Assembly (NCBI GenBank): GCA_002633005.1
Contig: NMRA01000013.1
Coordinates: 1,848,403 to 1,908,402 of the forward strand
Reading direction: 5' to 3'
DNA from: Phoronis australis
Lineage: Eukaryota; Phoronida; Phoronidae
Length of the DNA stretch: 60,000 nt
Of this stretch, positions 46,101-59,800 are shown in pieces; the stretch's first letter is position 1; each line of letters begins with the position of its first letter. The translations under genes and the position numbers were made by a program. The notes under the pieces were generated by a model. The model had not been told where the DNA came from, searched no databases, and worked only from the letters and a program-made list of their open reading frames with translations.

Positions 46101-47723
46101 TCTGCATAGATAAATTTGTATAATATGTGACTAGTATTTACACAGGCAGCACTAGTGTCTCCCAAGTGCCACCAAATCAAAAATCAAAAACAATTTTTTT
46201 AAGTCCATTACGAGTAATTCCACCTTATTACCATGACAACCAACAAAAAGCACCACCTGGATAATTAATAACAATACAACTTTTTACATACACATATACT
46301 GCATACAGGTGATATGTATAAAAATCAATTTTCGTTCTAAAATATAAACGATTTAACTGCATCGCTTTTCTAATCGATGCTTCATAAACAAACTTTGCAG
46401 TAGTAAACAAAGTAACAGACGTATCAATTCTAGGAACAGGTTTTAAGCACAGAAAACGCTGAGAACACTAGCTCCCTTAAGCCTCAATCACACTGTCACA
46501 ATTCATAGTTACAGTGTGAAATGGTCTTATAGCTGGTTTCCTTTTGTCTTTTGACTACAAATCAAGACTCGTTTCAAGAAAAGAGGCTGAGGTTGAAAGG
46601 AAGATGAAATGTTTCAAGAAACACAAAAAATCAAATTTTCGCTATTTGTAGTCAGATTTCAAGTTTATGGCTAAAGGCAAAAGCCAATAGTCTCTTCCAA
46701 AAACAGGTCCCAGGTGATCGGGACCTACCATGGCAATCCATAGAACTTCGACTCACAGGTTTAAACTGCTTTAACTATCCTGTCGCTGTAGCTTCACGGA
46801 ATACTACGCACAATGTTGCAACACCGTAGTGAAGCAGGCTAGCTGTGTAGGCATTCGAGAGTGACCCTGACAAAACAGCAACAAACTGTGTCTGTCTGAA
46901 TTAGTTCGGAATCTTTGGAGCACGCATGATTGTCTGTCTATACACGATAATACTTACACCCAAGTCATCACGTTAAGTTGCTTTTATCTTCTTTGGTTCC
47001 AAAGTGATGGGTTTAGTGAGGGGGCGTAACAGCATGTACTCATCAATTCACATTAAAAACTTGACCATGACCATAGCTAAGGGAAGCCCACCTATTGGTA
47101 GCTGAGGTTTGCTTATCGGCAGTTGAGGTGGGCATCAAATGTTTCTAATTTACTCAAGACAGGTACTGCATGGTTTATGAACAGCTAAGGTCAGCCTTAT
47201 GTCAAAATAACATCAGTTCTCCAGACATTGACACTGGACAAGTCCTGCATTACAGCAAGGCAACTCAGGAAGTGGGCAACTTTTCCTGTTAGTCTGTTTG
47301 ATATTAGAAAGAATGGTGTGAAGACCTTCAAAAGAGTCTAACATAAAGCATAACAAAAATCTGGAATAAACAACACTATTGAATGCAACATTAAGTAGAA
47401 ACACCACTGTATACAGCGTGTAATTTTGCTTACACAAAACTTCTTGTAAACAGTAATAAAACTCTTTGCTTATTTCTAGGCAACTGATTGCGTTTTTCTA
47501 ACAGCAACCTGTGGTTTCAGTTGATTTGCTACGAATGTTTACAGTCGTTACAATTTCGCACCACTGATCCAGGCCAACTTGAAACAATAATATCTTCAAT
47601 ACTTACAAATTATTATGAAAACTTGACACATTATGCAAGAGGCAAAAATCAAAAAAAATCTTTGTTTTCAAACACTGAATAATCTCCATCCAATCAATTT
47701 CTTAGTTTGCTCATCGGTTGATC
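43126..47723. other. Intergenic DNA and probable convergent 3' UTRs
   Basis: The carrier gene (plus) and the phosphatase gene (minus) converge here. AATAAA occurs at about 44847 and 45258 on the plus strand. I see no exon-like segments and no strong repeats; a perfect palindrome ATATCGCGATAT lies near 43500. Confidence 0.45.
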
Positions 47724-47826
47724 TCAAACATTCTCGAACGTCAGTTCAATGTTGAAGTTATTCTTAAACAGTTTCCATGTCTTCTCCTTGTGTGGATTAT
47801 CAATCACATTTCTGTGCAGTCTCAAT
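47724..47826 (-). CDS. TPTE: VSP last exon and stop
   Basis: (R)[20 protein letters not shown], then [13 protein letters not shown] and TGA at 47726-47724. It ends as other VSPs do, without PTEN's long disordered tail or PDZ ligand. Confidence 0.92.
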
Positions 47827-50800
47827 CTGAAACAAAATGACAATAATTCCTAATTGTTTCAATATACCAGTTAGCAGCTCCATCTAGTGTTCAATAACAC
47901 ACAACCAGCCTATTTCTAGTAGACTGATTGCTATATTGCTTTAGGTACATAATATGACACGCCCATGAGCTATGTTATTATATCAAGTTCAGTCTTCAAC
48001 AACAGTTAATTGAATTAACAGTTCCTGTTAAGCCATTAATTCTATGTAGATGTGCCTTCCATTTCCACGTGGTCAAGTACTTGAGAGATCAGCAACTGAA
48101 AATGGAACTTTTTAATGCAGTACAGGGTGAACACTTGACCTTTTTGAAAACCAACCACTTTGAAGACTGTGGTAAAAAGAACACATAAAGATTCCATTTT
48201 TATGTAACTTAATACACAATGCTTTCATCGTTTTAAAAATCGTGCTTCCAGTTTGTAGCATTTTCACATGACTCTGTCTAAGAATGCCGACCAGAATAAC
48301 CCGTCCGTTAGCACCTGAAGAAATGAATGTTTGGTTTGATAGCATGACAACCATGCAATAAACATCCCGTTTAAATGAAATAAGCCAAGGATAAATTTAA
48401 AGAAATCTTGAATTTCTCCAATGTCACGCGGGTAGCCAGCCTATTCTATCCACATTCCATTCACATTAGAGGGCTAGTCATCCATGACGGCATTCTCCCG
48501 TTCAGTGACTTTACCAGACGCTGAGGGTTGTGATCTTGTAAGAACATCTAGCTCCTTTGTTAATTGCCAAGCACAGTCTTTTGTCTCTCGTATGACAACA
48601 GGCAGGCCAATTATCTACTAGGCTTATAACAGACCTCATGTGAACACAGTCAAACCCAGAGCGAATTGGTATGTTCGGTTGCAGCTGGGTGATTTTGGGG
48701 TTTCAAAAACTAAACATGATCAGCATTTGACGAGGAATTCAGAAATGCTATTGGTTTATGTTCAAATTTGTTATAACTAATATTTATTTTTAACAGCACA
48801 GCCCAGTCAGGCTAGATATGATCTTGTTGGAGAATAGAGCAATTATCGAACAAAAGAGAGCTGGCCCTCCAACCATAAATGCTAGAATGGAGTTAATCAG
48901 TCATGTAAGATATTGGTTACAGGGGTCATCTTCCCAATTTGTTTTTGGGCTATATAATTGAACAAGTTGGGATCAACGGAAAACACCGTAATGCAATAGA
49001 GTGACTGTTCACAAGGTCATATAGTGAGGGTAATTACTATTTCTTATCAGATCATATCTAAAAGAAGGCTTGCCAGCAAATTATACAAATCACTAAACTC
49101 AAAATAGAAACAGGGTCTAAAAGAATGCGGATAAAGCAGGTGGAGATGACAGAATCTTGTTTAAAGCGCATGTTTACGACATGACGCAAGTCTTTCTGCA
49201 GAGTCCATTCCCGTTCCACATCAATACAAGCAGATGAAAGGTTTTAATCTCCTAAGTAATTCAGACACATATGTTACCAGCATTGAACTCCTACAATAAC
49301 TCAGTTTCATTTTTTTGGAGAAATTGGTTAATTTTAAACATTAGTACCCAATATCACAGACAAGTGTCATATTTCTAAGAAAATAAAGACCAAGATTACT
49401 GCATTACCTTGGAATTGTACCGTGTAGGTGGAATAAAACAGCATTTGGTTAAGTTTCGGTTACTTGCAGCAAGGTTATTAGAAAACAGGAAAATGAGAAT
49501 TTTGGAAAATCTTGGGCCAAAATAGGGAAGAAACACATTTATGTCTATAAAATCTCATGAGCCATGGAGCTAATGGAACTGCAAATTACAATTGAATGGT
49601 AAACTTGCAATTTGCAGCATGCAATTATGACAATTAGTTGAAGTCTTTTTCATGACTTACCTGTTCTCTTCAATAAATGACGTGTGGAACCAGAAATAAA
49701 ACGGGCAGTTGTCGTAACCTTTTGGAATATTCTGGAACATAGACAAAGTAGTCAGTGTAGCGTGCCCCCAGTCAGGCTTTGTGGTGAAACACAGTGCATG
49801 AAACGGAAACCTTATGAGTTCAGTTCCACATTTGTGTACCAGCCAAGAGTCTTAGCTTTGAATCCAGAGGAGTTCTATATGGGGAAGCGCCTGATCATGA
49901 CAGTGAATCTTCCAATACAAACTAAGTGATGAACTATATTATTTTGGTTCAAAAGTGATATCAAGTAGGAACACTAACTCAAGGACGTATTAAAGAAACA
50001 AAACAAAGATTTCCAACCAAAAACATGAGGCCCGTCGATATACACAAATGAACAATTAAAATACAAGTACGGGCACAAGTACTTACTGCACTTGACTCAA
50101 ATCTGACTTTAATATCTCCCATCAACTCCGGCACATTGACTAACGTAGCCACCATGCTGCCCTCTGCTCTGTAGTTCATAACCTGGTGCGAAATACATGG
50201 AAAACAAGTTAAACCAAACCATAATATAAAACACACAACATTAAAGCTACTCGTATTTCATCTTTCAAGACCTTATCATAATAAAACCAAAAATTGTCAC
50301 TTTAGGCTAAATAGTGAAACAAAATCCAATGATCAGGTTGATCTACTATGGTATCAATGGCATAACATTATAATGTCGTGGTGATGAACAGAGTGGAGTT
50401 GGCAGGTAGGCAATTCGAGACTGGCCAGAAAACCATAATCATTCCGCTAGATTATTCTTCATTGTACTTTAATCCCACAGTGTTAAGACATGAGTAGCCT
50501 GAACAATTGAGATGTTTGATTTCATTTTTCGTCCTTTTTGTGGAAGGAAACAGTACCAGTGATAATAGAATAGTGTGTTCAGCGTATACTCCCTAAGTTC
50601 ACTTCACACTAATAGCACTATGAGCTATATCAACATGTCAAAAAAACATCAGGTTCTGAGACAACATGGAATTTCGCAAGGAAGAGACTACACTCTGCAC
50701 GCTGGCAAATGGCTGCATAAATTTAACTGAAATATTTTAAACAGTTGCTACATATTACCGTTCTGACAACACAACTTACCTGACAATTCCAGTTGTTGCC

Positions 50801-53800
50801 AAACGAACACCTAAATATTTCTTGTTTGTCGGAGATTAGTTTCATACTGAGGTCACTGCCATCTCCATTGCCAATACCTGAAAACACCAGGAGAGTGAAT
50901 TTTTCAAAAAAGGTTAAGTATGTTGTAGGAGTTGGGTACACACAATATTCACTAAACAGAATTTGCCGATTAGAAGAGTGCGCCGAGTGTTAGGATGCTG
51001 GCAACAAGCCTAAGATATCTCAGGAAGCATACGGTCTGACAGAATATTAAATGAGATTTTTATGGGTTAACATATTAATACTTCTGTATTTTCTTGAAGG
51101 TTCACCCACTAAAGTATGATTAGCTTAAAATAAAAAGTCAAATGACTTAAGTTTCTCATAAGGATACTATTTCTTAGGGCGGGGTAATCTGAGTCACTCT
51201 ACAGAATTTCACGAACATTTTACTTAATAGGCTGCCTAGACTCTAAGAGACTTTCAAATGACTGTAACCTCCTTTAACCTGGCTTTATCAGTTCACATTG
51301 AACTCCCAAGGGCAGAAGTAACTCATTTAGCAATTGGATTCAAAAAGAAAACCAAAATAATCAAAACCATAACCATGCACCTTGCTCCCCCTGTAGGAAA
51401 ATAGAATAACCGGGTTCACATTCTGTTCCTTTATTCAAGTTTAGTTAAGCAAAACACTCAATTCTGCTCTTGTATTCAACTAATGAGGCCAATCGCCCGC
51501 AAAAATCTATTACCATTTTTTATCAGAATGATAACAATTTACGCTTTAATCTTGTCTCACCTTCAGGTGACACCGTTAACCATGTTATTGCAGAGACTTG
51601 TGATAACTTAGTTCAAAGTCTAACAACGCCTTAACATCATCTTCTACATTCACTGATATGAGCACCAGACATCACAATGGCTGGTAAAAATCAAGGAGTA
51701 TGGTTTACTGCAATATTGTCGTTATCCTATGTGCTAGCAGCTGAAGCCCACTCAGCAGATGTACGGACTGCAGGACCGCCACTGCCCACACCTTCAGTTG
51801 GACCTAAAGGAGAGCCAATACCTACACCCTCAGTTGGATCTGGAGAGCCACAACCTACACCTTCAGGCTGCTGCAGCCAAATTACTGACATTAAGACTGA
51901 ACTGGACACGGCGAGGAAGATTTTGAATTCAGTCAGTCAGGAGTTGGCTATAAAAAACATGGCTGCCACAGCATTGGAAACTAAGACAGGAAATCTGGAG
52001 AAGGAAATAGAAACATTGAAGTCAAATGATAAGAAACATCTAAATGACCAGGCAGCGCAACAAACGTTGATAAGAGATATGATAACGCAACAAATGTTGC
52101 TCCAAACTCAAAATAATCTACTTGCTACCCAATCACGGAATCAGGCAGCAGAGGTGAAGGATCTCAAGAAGCAGGTGGCTAGTCTACTGACCAATCAGAT
52201 TAAAGTCCAACAGCAATTGAGCAGCCAAGATGCAGTGTTGAAAAAGCATAAAAATGTACTGAAGTCGGTGACAAATAAGCAAGTTGATATCTTTCAACAA
52301 GTTGCTGAGCAGACAATTGTTAACCAAAATCAATCAAGAGAGCAAAATGACTTCAAAATTACGCAAGCAGAGTTACGCAGCAGACAAAACCTTCTTTTGA
52401 AGTCTCTGGCCAATCACTCTTTCTCAGTCGATGCATTTAATACCAAAGTGGATAACTACAGGGCAGACTGCGAGAACAACATTCGCAACACAACCGCAAC
52501 ACTGCAGAACCAAATCAATACATTTTCAAGATACCAACAACGTCAAGACCTTCAGGTAAAACAACAAGCAAGTTTAATCACCAAAATATCAGAACAGCGA
52601 GCAGTCCAGAATAATAAGACTTCAACACGACTGAAATACCTGTCAGTAGTTTACGGACAACTTGATACGGAGTTGAGGAACTTGGAGGTAACTCACAACC
52701 GGCTTGAGCAGGATTTTGTTAACTGTACACAGCAAGCCAAGAAAACCGACGACTTACTGAGGTCAACACTACAGAGTGTTCAAGTCCAGCAGACATTACT
52801 AACAACGAAGCTTCATGATCTAGAAAGTAAGAGAACAGTCGAACTTGCCATTAAATTTGGGGCATCTAATGACACCAATTAGCCATATGTACAACTAGCA
52901 AATCCATCTAGTGAGTCACAAAACCACCCCTTTACCATTGGGACTAAGTCATAACATGCTTTTGCCACAATGGTTAACTTAGTTACACGATAGCACAAGA
53001 GCACCAAGCTACCTCTGTAGAAATAGTCACCTTCAGGAAGTCATGTGGAACAAGGCCACAAATAGCACCATCTCATGAATAAGTCTTTGTGAATCACAAC
53101 ACGCTGCAACAATTTATCAGGCGTTCTTCACAAGACTATAAATGCCCACAGATTAAGCACTGGCTGAGAGAACAGACTAAATCACTCTAATTTTGAGTGT
53201 CCATATTTGACATTAAAAACCAACAAGAGGTCAGGGTACCATGAGCAGAGTTGCACATGACATTTGGCTTTTCTCAATTTCCAACTGCTGGTGTGTGGGA
53301 CTCTTTGTAGTTGGCCCATTGTGCTGCGCTGCCAGCAGAATCTATGAAGTAGAATACTCACTATAATTGCTAGATTTAGGTTATGAAAGTCACATTTCTA
53401 GTCCAGTTTTCAAAATTCAAAAAAATAGCCATGTGTACTTTTCACAAACTATTCAAGTATAAGTCTATTTAAAACATTCAAAACAAAATTTTAAAAAATA
53501 CTACCAGTGTTTACAATGGTTACCATGTTTACGATGGTCAATTTTGTGCCTAATTACCCAAGTCATTCCAGAAAGAACAATTACATCTGCTTCAGCTGAA
53601 GCTGGCTGGTTTCTTTGGAAGGTGGCAGATTTTTTTTATGGCTAGCAAACCAGTGGAGTAGCTCAATCCCGACCAGTGAGGGTATGAGCGTGGGATTCTT
53701 TGCATGCCACTGGAGTACTAAGCATTAGGCTTTATTCACCACAGTATCTGTCTAATCGTATGTAAAGATGATGGTGTTAAGAAGAAAAATTAATATTACC

Positions 53801-56800
53801 ATACATATCCTGATTTAACACATTTGGTTCACTCCCACCCCTGAAATTTCTAAATTTGCCCAGCTCAGCTTAATCCCCAATCTGAGTTCATACCATTGAG
53901 ATGCCCTTGAAAGTGTCTGTCTTGTGCAAGTTTTAGTAATCTATAATTACTTGCAGGTCACCTTAATTTGACCTATGAGATACTGATGGAAAAAACTACA
54001 GGCAACAAGAAAGGGTCTAAATTGGACGGCCGTAAGTAACAGTTTTATTTTCAACCCACAAATGTGAGAAATCAAGACACAAAATTTTCCCAAACAGGCA
54101 TTATGGAAAATACAAAATGGAAACTTTGGTGACTTGCCTGAGTGGGTTGCAACATGTAGAAAGATTTCTTGGAATCAATTTGTATTTCAGTCCGTTGGCC
54201 AGAATTAAAAATGCATAAAAATCCTCTCTGAAGTTGATTATGACAGGCTTCACAACTGAAAATTTTTAAATGGAGTTGTATTAAGTATAAACCATGCACT
54301 CACAACATAAAATTGTTTTTAAAACTTTATTAAGCTAGTAAAAGTAAATAAAGACTGTTGTTCTCTTCTTAGTGAACTGCTCGGATATATCCGGGTTCAA
54401 GAAAGGCCAGGTTCTCTCCAAAAGAGGCAGCACACAAGGCACATTTGGTAGGGACCAGTTATCAAAAACAGGAGCATTCTACAGCATCGAGGGGTGGATC
54501 AATGTAAAAATGCTGAATCTATATCCTTCGGAGGCAGACTTCATCAAGAACAAAAACGCCAGATCTTACGGGTTGCCAACAGAGTGCGTTGGTGCTCAGG
54601 CCCAGATGATTGGTGGAAAACTGTTCTGTCCACAGAGGAATCCTGCAACGATCCTCGTGTATGACCTGGCAAACTTGAATAAACCGTACAAGATCATCAA
54701 CATAACTCTTCCGGGCAGTGCCACTGTCAGAAATGTTTGCCAATATTCTTGGGGAGGACTGTCGTACGTCGATATTGAAGTCGACGAAACAGGGATTTAT
54801 ATTCTTTGGGCAAACAACCGTCAAAGCTGTAACTTTGTTCTCAGTAGACTAGACCCAATAACATTGAACAGTGACAAACACTGGCAGATTCCTATAACAA
54901 AAACGGGAAAGGGCAATGCGTTCATGGTTTGTGGCAAGCTTTATGTGACCAACAGTCATGATAACAAGACAAGCTTCATTTCACATGTGTTTGACACACA
55001 TAATAACAGCATAGTTACAAACCCGGGAATCCGTTATAGTAACGAATATGGCTATGGTGCGCATGCTCATTATGACCTAAGAGACAATGTATTGTACGTA
55101 TGGGACAGGGGGCATCAGCTAAAAGTAGGAATTGTTTGGAATCAGGCAAACAATTGACAATTGAAACTAATTGTTTGACATTATATATGTCGATTCAAAA
55201 ATGTGATTGTGTTTCAAAAAAATCAATCAATCTAAACTAGGACCCAAAACTGACACACAAAAAAAAAGTTCGCAAAGTGATCCTTATCATCGGCTGCACT
55301 AGATTCATTCACTTGGCATATATTAGTCCCATTCCGCTATGAAAAATATAGAATCACAAGAAATTTCCCTCATCAGGCCCAAAATTCCCCTCCAATGATC
55401 AAAAAAATACCCTAGGGTTAGAATCACTTCAGCAAAATGAGCAGGATGGGGGGCATTTTTTTAACCAAAACAACCCCCTTTCAGAAGGCACAGGCAACTT
55501 CCCCCAGATGAAAGAGTCTTGTAATGCAGCCATTCTGTCGAGGATGTAAATCTGGTGTCATACTCTCTCATTGAGCTCACCAACTAATCAAGATCATATG
55601 CAGGGTAACATTAGTGTAAATTTCAAAACCATTACTTGGATGAATTCACTTAGTCCACGACGATCCACGTGTGATTTTCTTCATTTTGACTTGGCAATAA
55701 ACTTAAATATTTCTCAACTTGATTTATGACAATGTCAAACTTTCTCGATGGCAGGATGATTGTGCTCTGCCTGGAGCTACAGCTATGTTCCACCCAAGAA
55801 ACAAGCGTTTTGTTTGGACCACTCACTGCAGATGTATTACTCTTAGTATCTTGTTCCCTACACAGAAGAGAAGTGATTACTGATCTTGGAAAGACCTACC
55901 AACCATATATTCCTGGACACTTGGCACATAAAATGACACGCATGCAGTGATAATTAGTCAACTCGTTAAGCCTGGTCTAGAGCAATAACGCACTATCAAG
56001 TTCTTTCAAATCCATGAAATTACCTTCAATTTGAATAAAGAATAAGTTCAAGTGGTCGAAATCAAAAGCTAGTTTCTTGTCCCTTTATGAGTGTCACTCT
56101 GACAAGGGTTAACTTTTTATGAAAATCGAATCCAAGATGGCCATCGATTGTTGTCACAAATACAGTAATACACTTGTCCTCCCAAAACCAGAATTTGTCC
56201 GTTTTTGATGCTAAAAATTTCTTGTATCTTATATAAATCATTAAACAAAATGGGCCTGATTCACCTGAGCACGATGGCTAACAACATTCTGCGTTACTTG
56301 ACAAACATTCCTTCAGAATCTCATTCTTACCTGCTAACCCTTCAATTTTCACCGAAACAAGTTTCAGTTGGATATCGGGAGGTAAATCTCCTTTGTGCTT
56401 CTTGACTATTTGTTCATAGTAACCCACATAGCGACTCTAAAAGGGAAAATAAATAATTATATGAAGTCTCCTACGTATGAGGCTATTCAACTTTCCACCC
56501 ATTCCACGTAACCTTCATTCTCAGTGTACGTCTGCTTTATCTGACTTTAACCAATGGTATTGCAAGCCCATACGAGACCAAGATCATTAAGGGTCCCTGA
56601 CAGTGGATAAACATTCTGTTGCGAAGTGATGATAAGATTTTGACTATACATAATTATAAGAACCCATGAAGGACTATGATCATAAAGTGGACTGACTATG
56701 TATAAACATTTTGTTGTTGGTCAGAATCTGACTATACCAAGAGCTGTGTAAAATATGAGAATGCTCATCAAAATGTTATACGCTGGATGAGGGAAGATTT

Positions 56801-59800
56801 ACGTAAAACTTCGATACTTATCAGCTGGGGATAAGTTTTGTAATTCCATGACGTCAAAAGTGCCATTCAACATTGGCAATATGACACGTGATAGCGAGAC
56901 ACTAGAGTATACAGTGCTGTTGTTGGCTAGCACATAAACTTTAAGCAATTGGGCCCAAGAGTATGTATACCTGGGCTTATAGAGGCACTCCATACCTGAC
57001 TAGGTGTTTCCACGCCTTGGAAAGTATTGCCAACACTTAGATCTGTTCTTCTTGTGCCAAAGTACTCTAAGCTGTCCTGAAAATGAACCAGTCTGTCAAA
57101 AACAGGAATATCATCTGCGGTGATAAACTTTTGGCGATATCAAAAAGCATTGCAGGCATTGTCTTTCTAATTCTAAAGCAATGGCCACCCCTCACAAACA
57201 TTTCTGAAAGCAGGCTCATAAAGAAGCTCTGAAGATCAGGGGCCCATTTTAAGAAACCGACTTAAGTTCAGGTTTGACTTAAGTCTAAGATAGTCTCAAC
57301 TTCCAAACTTTGAAACCATCACACCTTGGTAAGTTAGTCAGACTTAAGACAAAACATTAAGTCAAAAACCTAAGATCACTTTCTTGGAAAGTTGTAAGTG
57401 ACACAAATTCAAGACTTGTCTTTGCTAACTAAAGTCAGTTTTCTTGGAATGGGCCCCAAGGATCAATCTCCATATTGATCAGCCTGTTCAGAACTGCTAT
57501 AGGGGATCATTATCTCTTATCTGATTTTGTATACCTTACCCTATTGTGCCTGCATTGACTTTCATAATAAAGGGCTATTGTGGAGATGTTTAAACTGTAG
57601 GCTTGGGTAACAATAGGCATTCCTCTGCCTGTTACTAAAGACCAAGCTACACCACAAGGGAAAGCACTACGTTCAGCCTTTAGCTGGCCAAGCTTAGATA
57701 TCTATGTCCATTTCAGTTGGCAGTGTTTTCGAAGAACTTCGGCCCAAGTATAAATATTACACTTCATTTCCCTCTGATAGCATGAAGCGCGCTTATCCCG
57801 AGTAAGAGATGATGGCTGTTGGAAGTTTAAACATTTGAAATGTTCGTTGTAAAAGGATGTTTCACGAATACCATAATCATAGCTAGGGCCAAAACAGAAC
57901 AGTATTTTTAAAGTCATAAGTTTTTTACTATTCAAAGGCCACCTATTCTGATAGTGTTTTTGAATTCCAAGTTCGTACGCCACATGATGCATCGTCTGAG
58001 CAGTCTCAAAACTCNNNNNNNNNNNNNNNNNNNNNNNNNNNNNNNNNNNNNNNNNNNNNNNNNNNNNNNNNNNNNNNNNNNNNNNNNNNNNNNNNNNNNN
58101 NNNNNNNNNNNNNNNNNNNNNNNNNNNNNNNNNNNNNNNNNNNNNNNNNNNNNNNNNNNNNNNNNNNNNNNNNNNNNNNNNNNNNNNNNNNNNNNNNNNN
58201 NNNNNNNNNNNNNNNNNNNNNNNNNNNNNNNNNNNNNNNNNNNNNNNNNNNNNNNNNNNNNNNNNNNNNNNNNNNNNNNNNNNNNNNNNNNNNNNNNNNN
58301 NNNNNNNNNNNNNNNNNNNNNNNNNNNNNNNNNNNNNNNNNNNNNNNNNNNNNNNNNNNNNNNNNNNNNNNNNNNNNNNNNNNNNNNNNNNNNNNNNNNN
58401 NNNNNNNNNNNNNNNNNNNNNNNNNNNNNNNNNNNNNNNNNNNNNNNNNNNNNNNNNNNNNNNNNNNNNNNNNNNNNNNNNNNNNNNNNNNNNNNNNNNN
58501 NNNNNNNNNNNNNNNNNNNNNNNNNNNNNNNNNNNNNNNNNNNNNNNNNNNNNNNNNNNNNNNNNNNNNNNNNNNNNNNNNNNNNNNNNNNNNNNNNNNN
58601 NNNNNNNNNNNNNNNNNNNNNNNNNNNNNNNNNNNNNNNNNNNNNNNNNNNNNNNNNNNNNNNNNNNNNNNNNAGTCGGCGAGTTTTCGCCCTGGAATTT
58701 CAGCACAATTTTCTGTAAAATGGTCGTAATTTAGCTGCAAAGTTTGATAGCAATGCAACACAGTTTTGTTGAAAGTCTTTCATAGATTACATATACGTCA
58801 CAGAGCGTAAATTTTATGAATCTTAGCTTCCGAATTCACCCGTTTCGGAGACCGGGTTTCAACCGCCTTGGGTTACAATATCTGAAACTTCTATTCTGGT
58901 GTCTGCTCAAGGCCTAGTTAATGCTTACGTAATACTGCACAAGCGATTTGTGTGGTTGGCTGGCTCACTATAGGGCTATTGTTAGGACGGCTTTGTCATG
59001 AGCGACAGCAGGCAACTGGGATAGCAAAGCGGTTGCTCGCTGAGAGGGCTGACCCTCATGTCAACAAAGGAGGCATCACAGTGTTTTTATGAAGAAGCAA
59101 GACTGAGTCAACAGCTTTCAAGATGAGAACTGAGAATTTGAACACGCAACATTTCACATGACTCCGCCTATGGTTATTCTCCACTTTACAGCTGAGCACA
59201 CAACATGGCTAATTCAATTTTTATTGTCATTTTTACCACAAAAATAAAGATAAAGAAACCTTTAGTTTATGACTAGCACGGTTTGTACTGTGTTGATGTC
59301 ATAAAACAACTTTTGGTAATCCATTATTGGTGGTAAAGTGATCAGCCTTTAAAAAACTAGAAAATGACAATTTTGGCAATTATTTTTGTGGGAAATAACT
59401 GAGGAATTACTGTACATGTAGTGCTTTACTAAACAGGTCAATGATCACCGATGATCTTAATACAAAAAACCCAAGCCCTCCAATTGATTATTACTCAGTA
59501 CACATCAGAAATAATCTTTCAAAATTGCGTTTGTCTAAAATAATCTGTCTCTACACATACTCGTACCATGAAATTTGATTGCTTGCCCTCAGATGTCATG
59601 ACAAGTAATCCCTATAGCGGTCAACCATCACAATAGTAAACTGCAAGTCATTGTGTCTGATCATTTGTAATAAGTTCAGAAATCGATCACTCACAGTTGC
59701 CTGCTGGAATGTGCCAGAATGTATAAGCCAGGTGCAGATCATTGTCCCTGTACGACCTTTGCCCCCTTTACAGTGCACGGCTATGACATTTTGGTCGTCT

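Noticed and set aside
57702-58761. Three long frames across 58015-58673
   Set aside because: They exist only because Ns are read as open; the flanks have no family resemblance.
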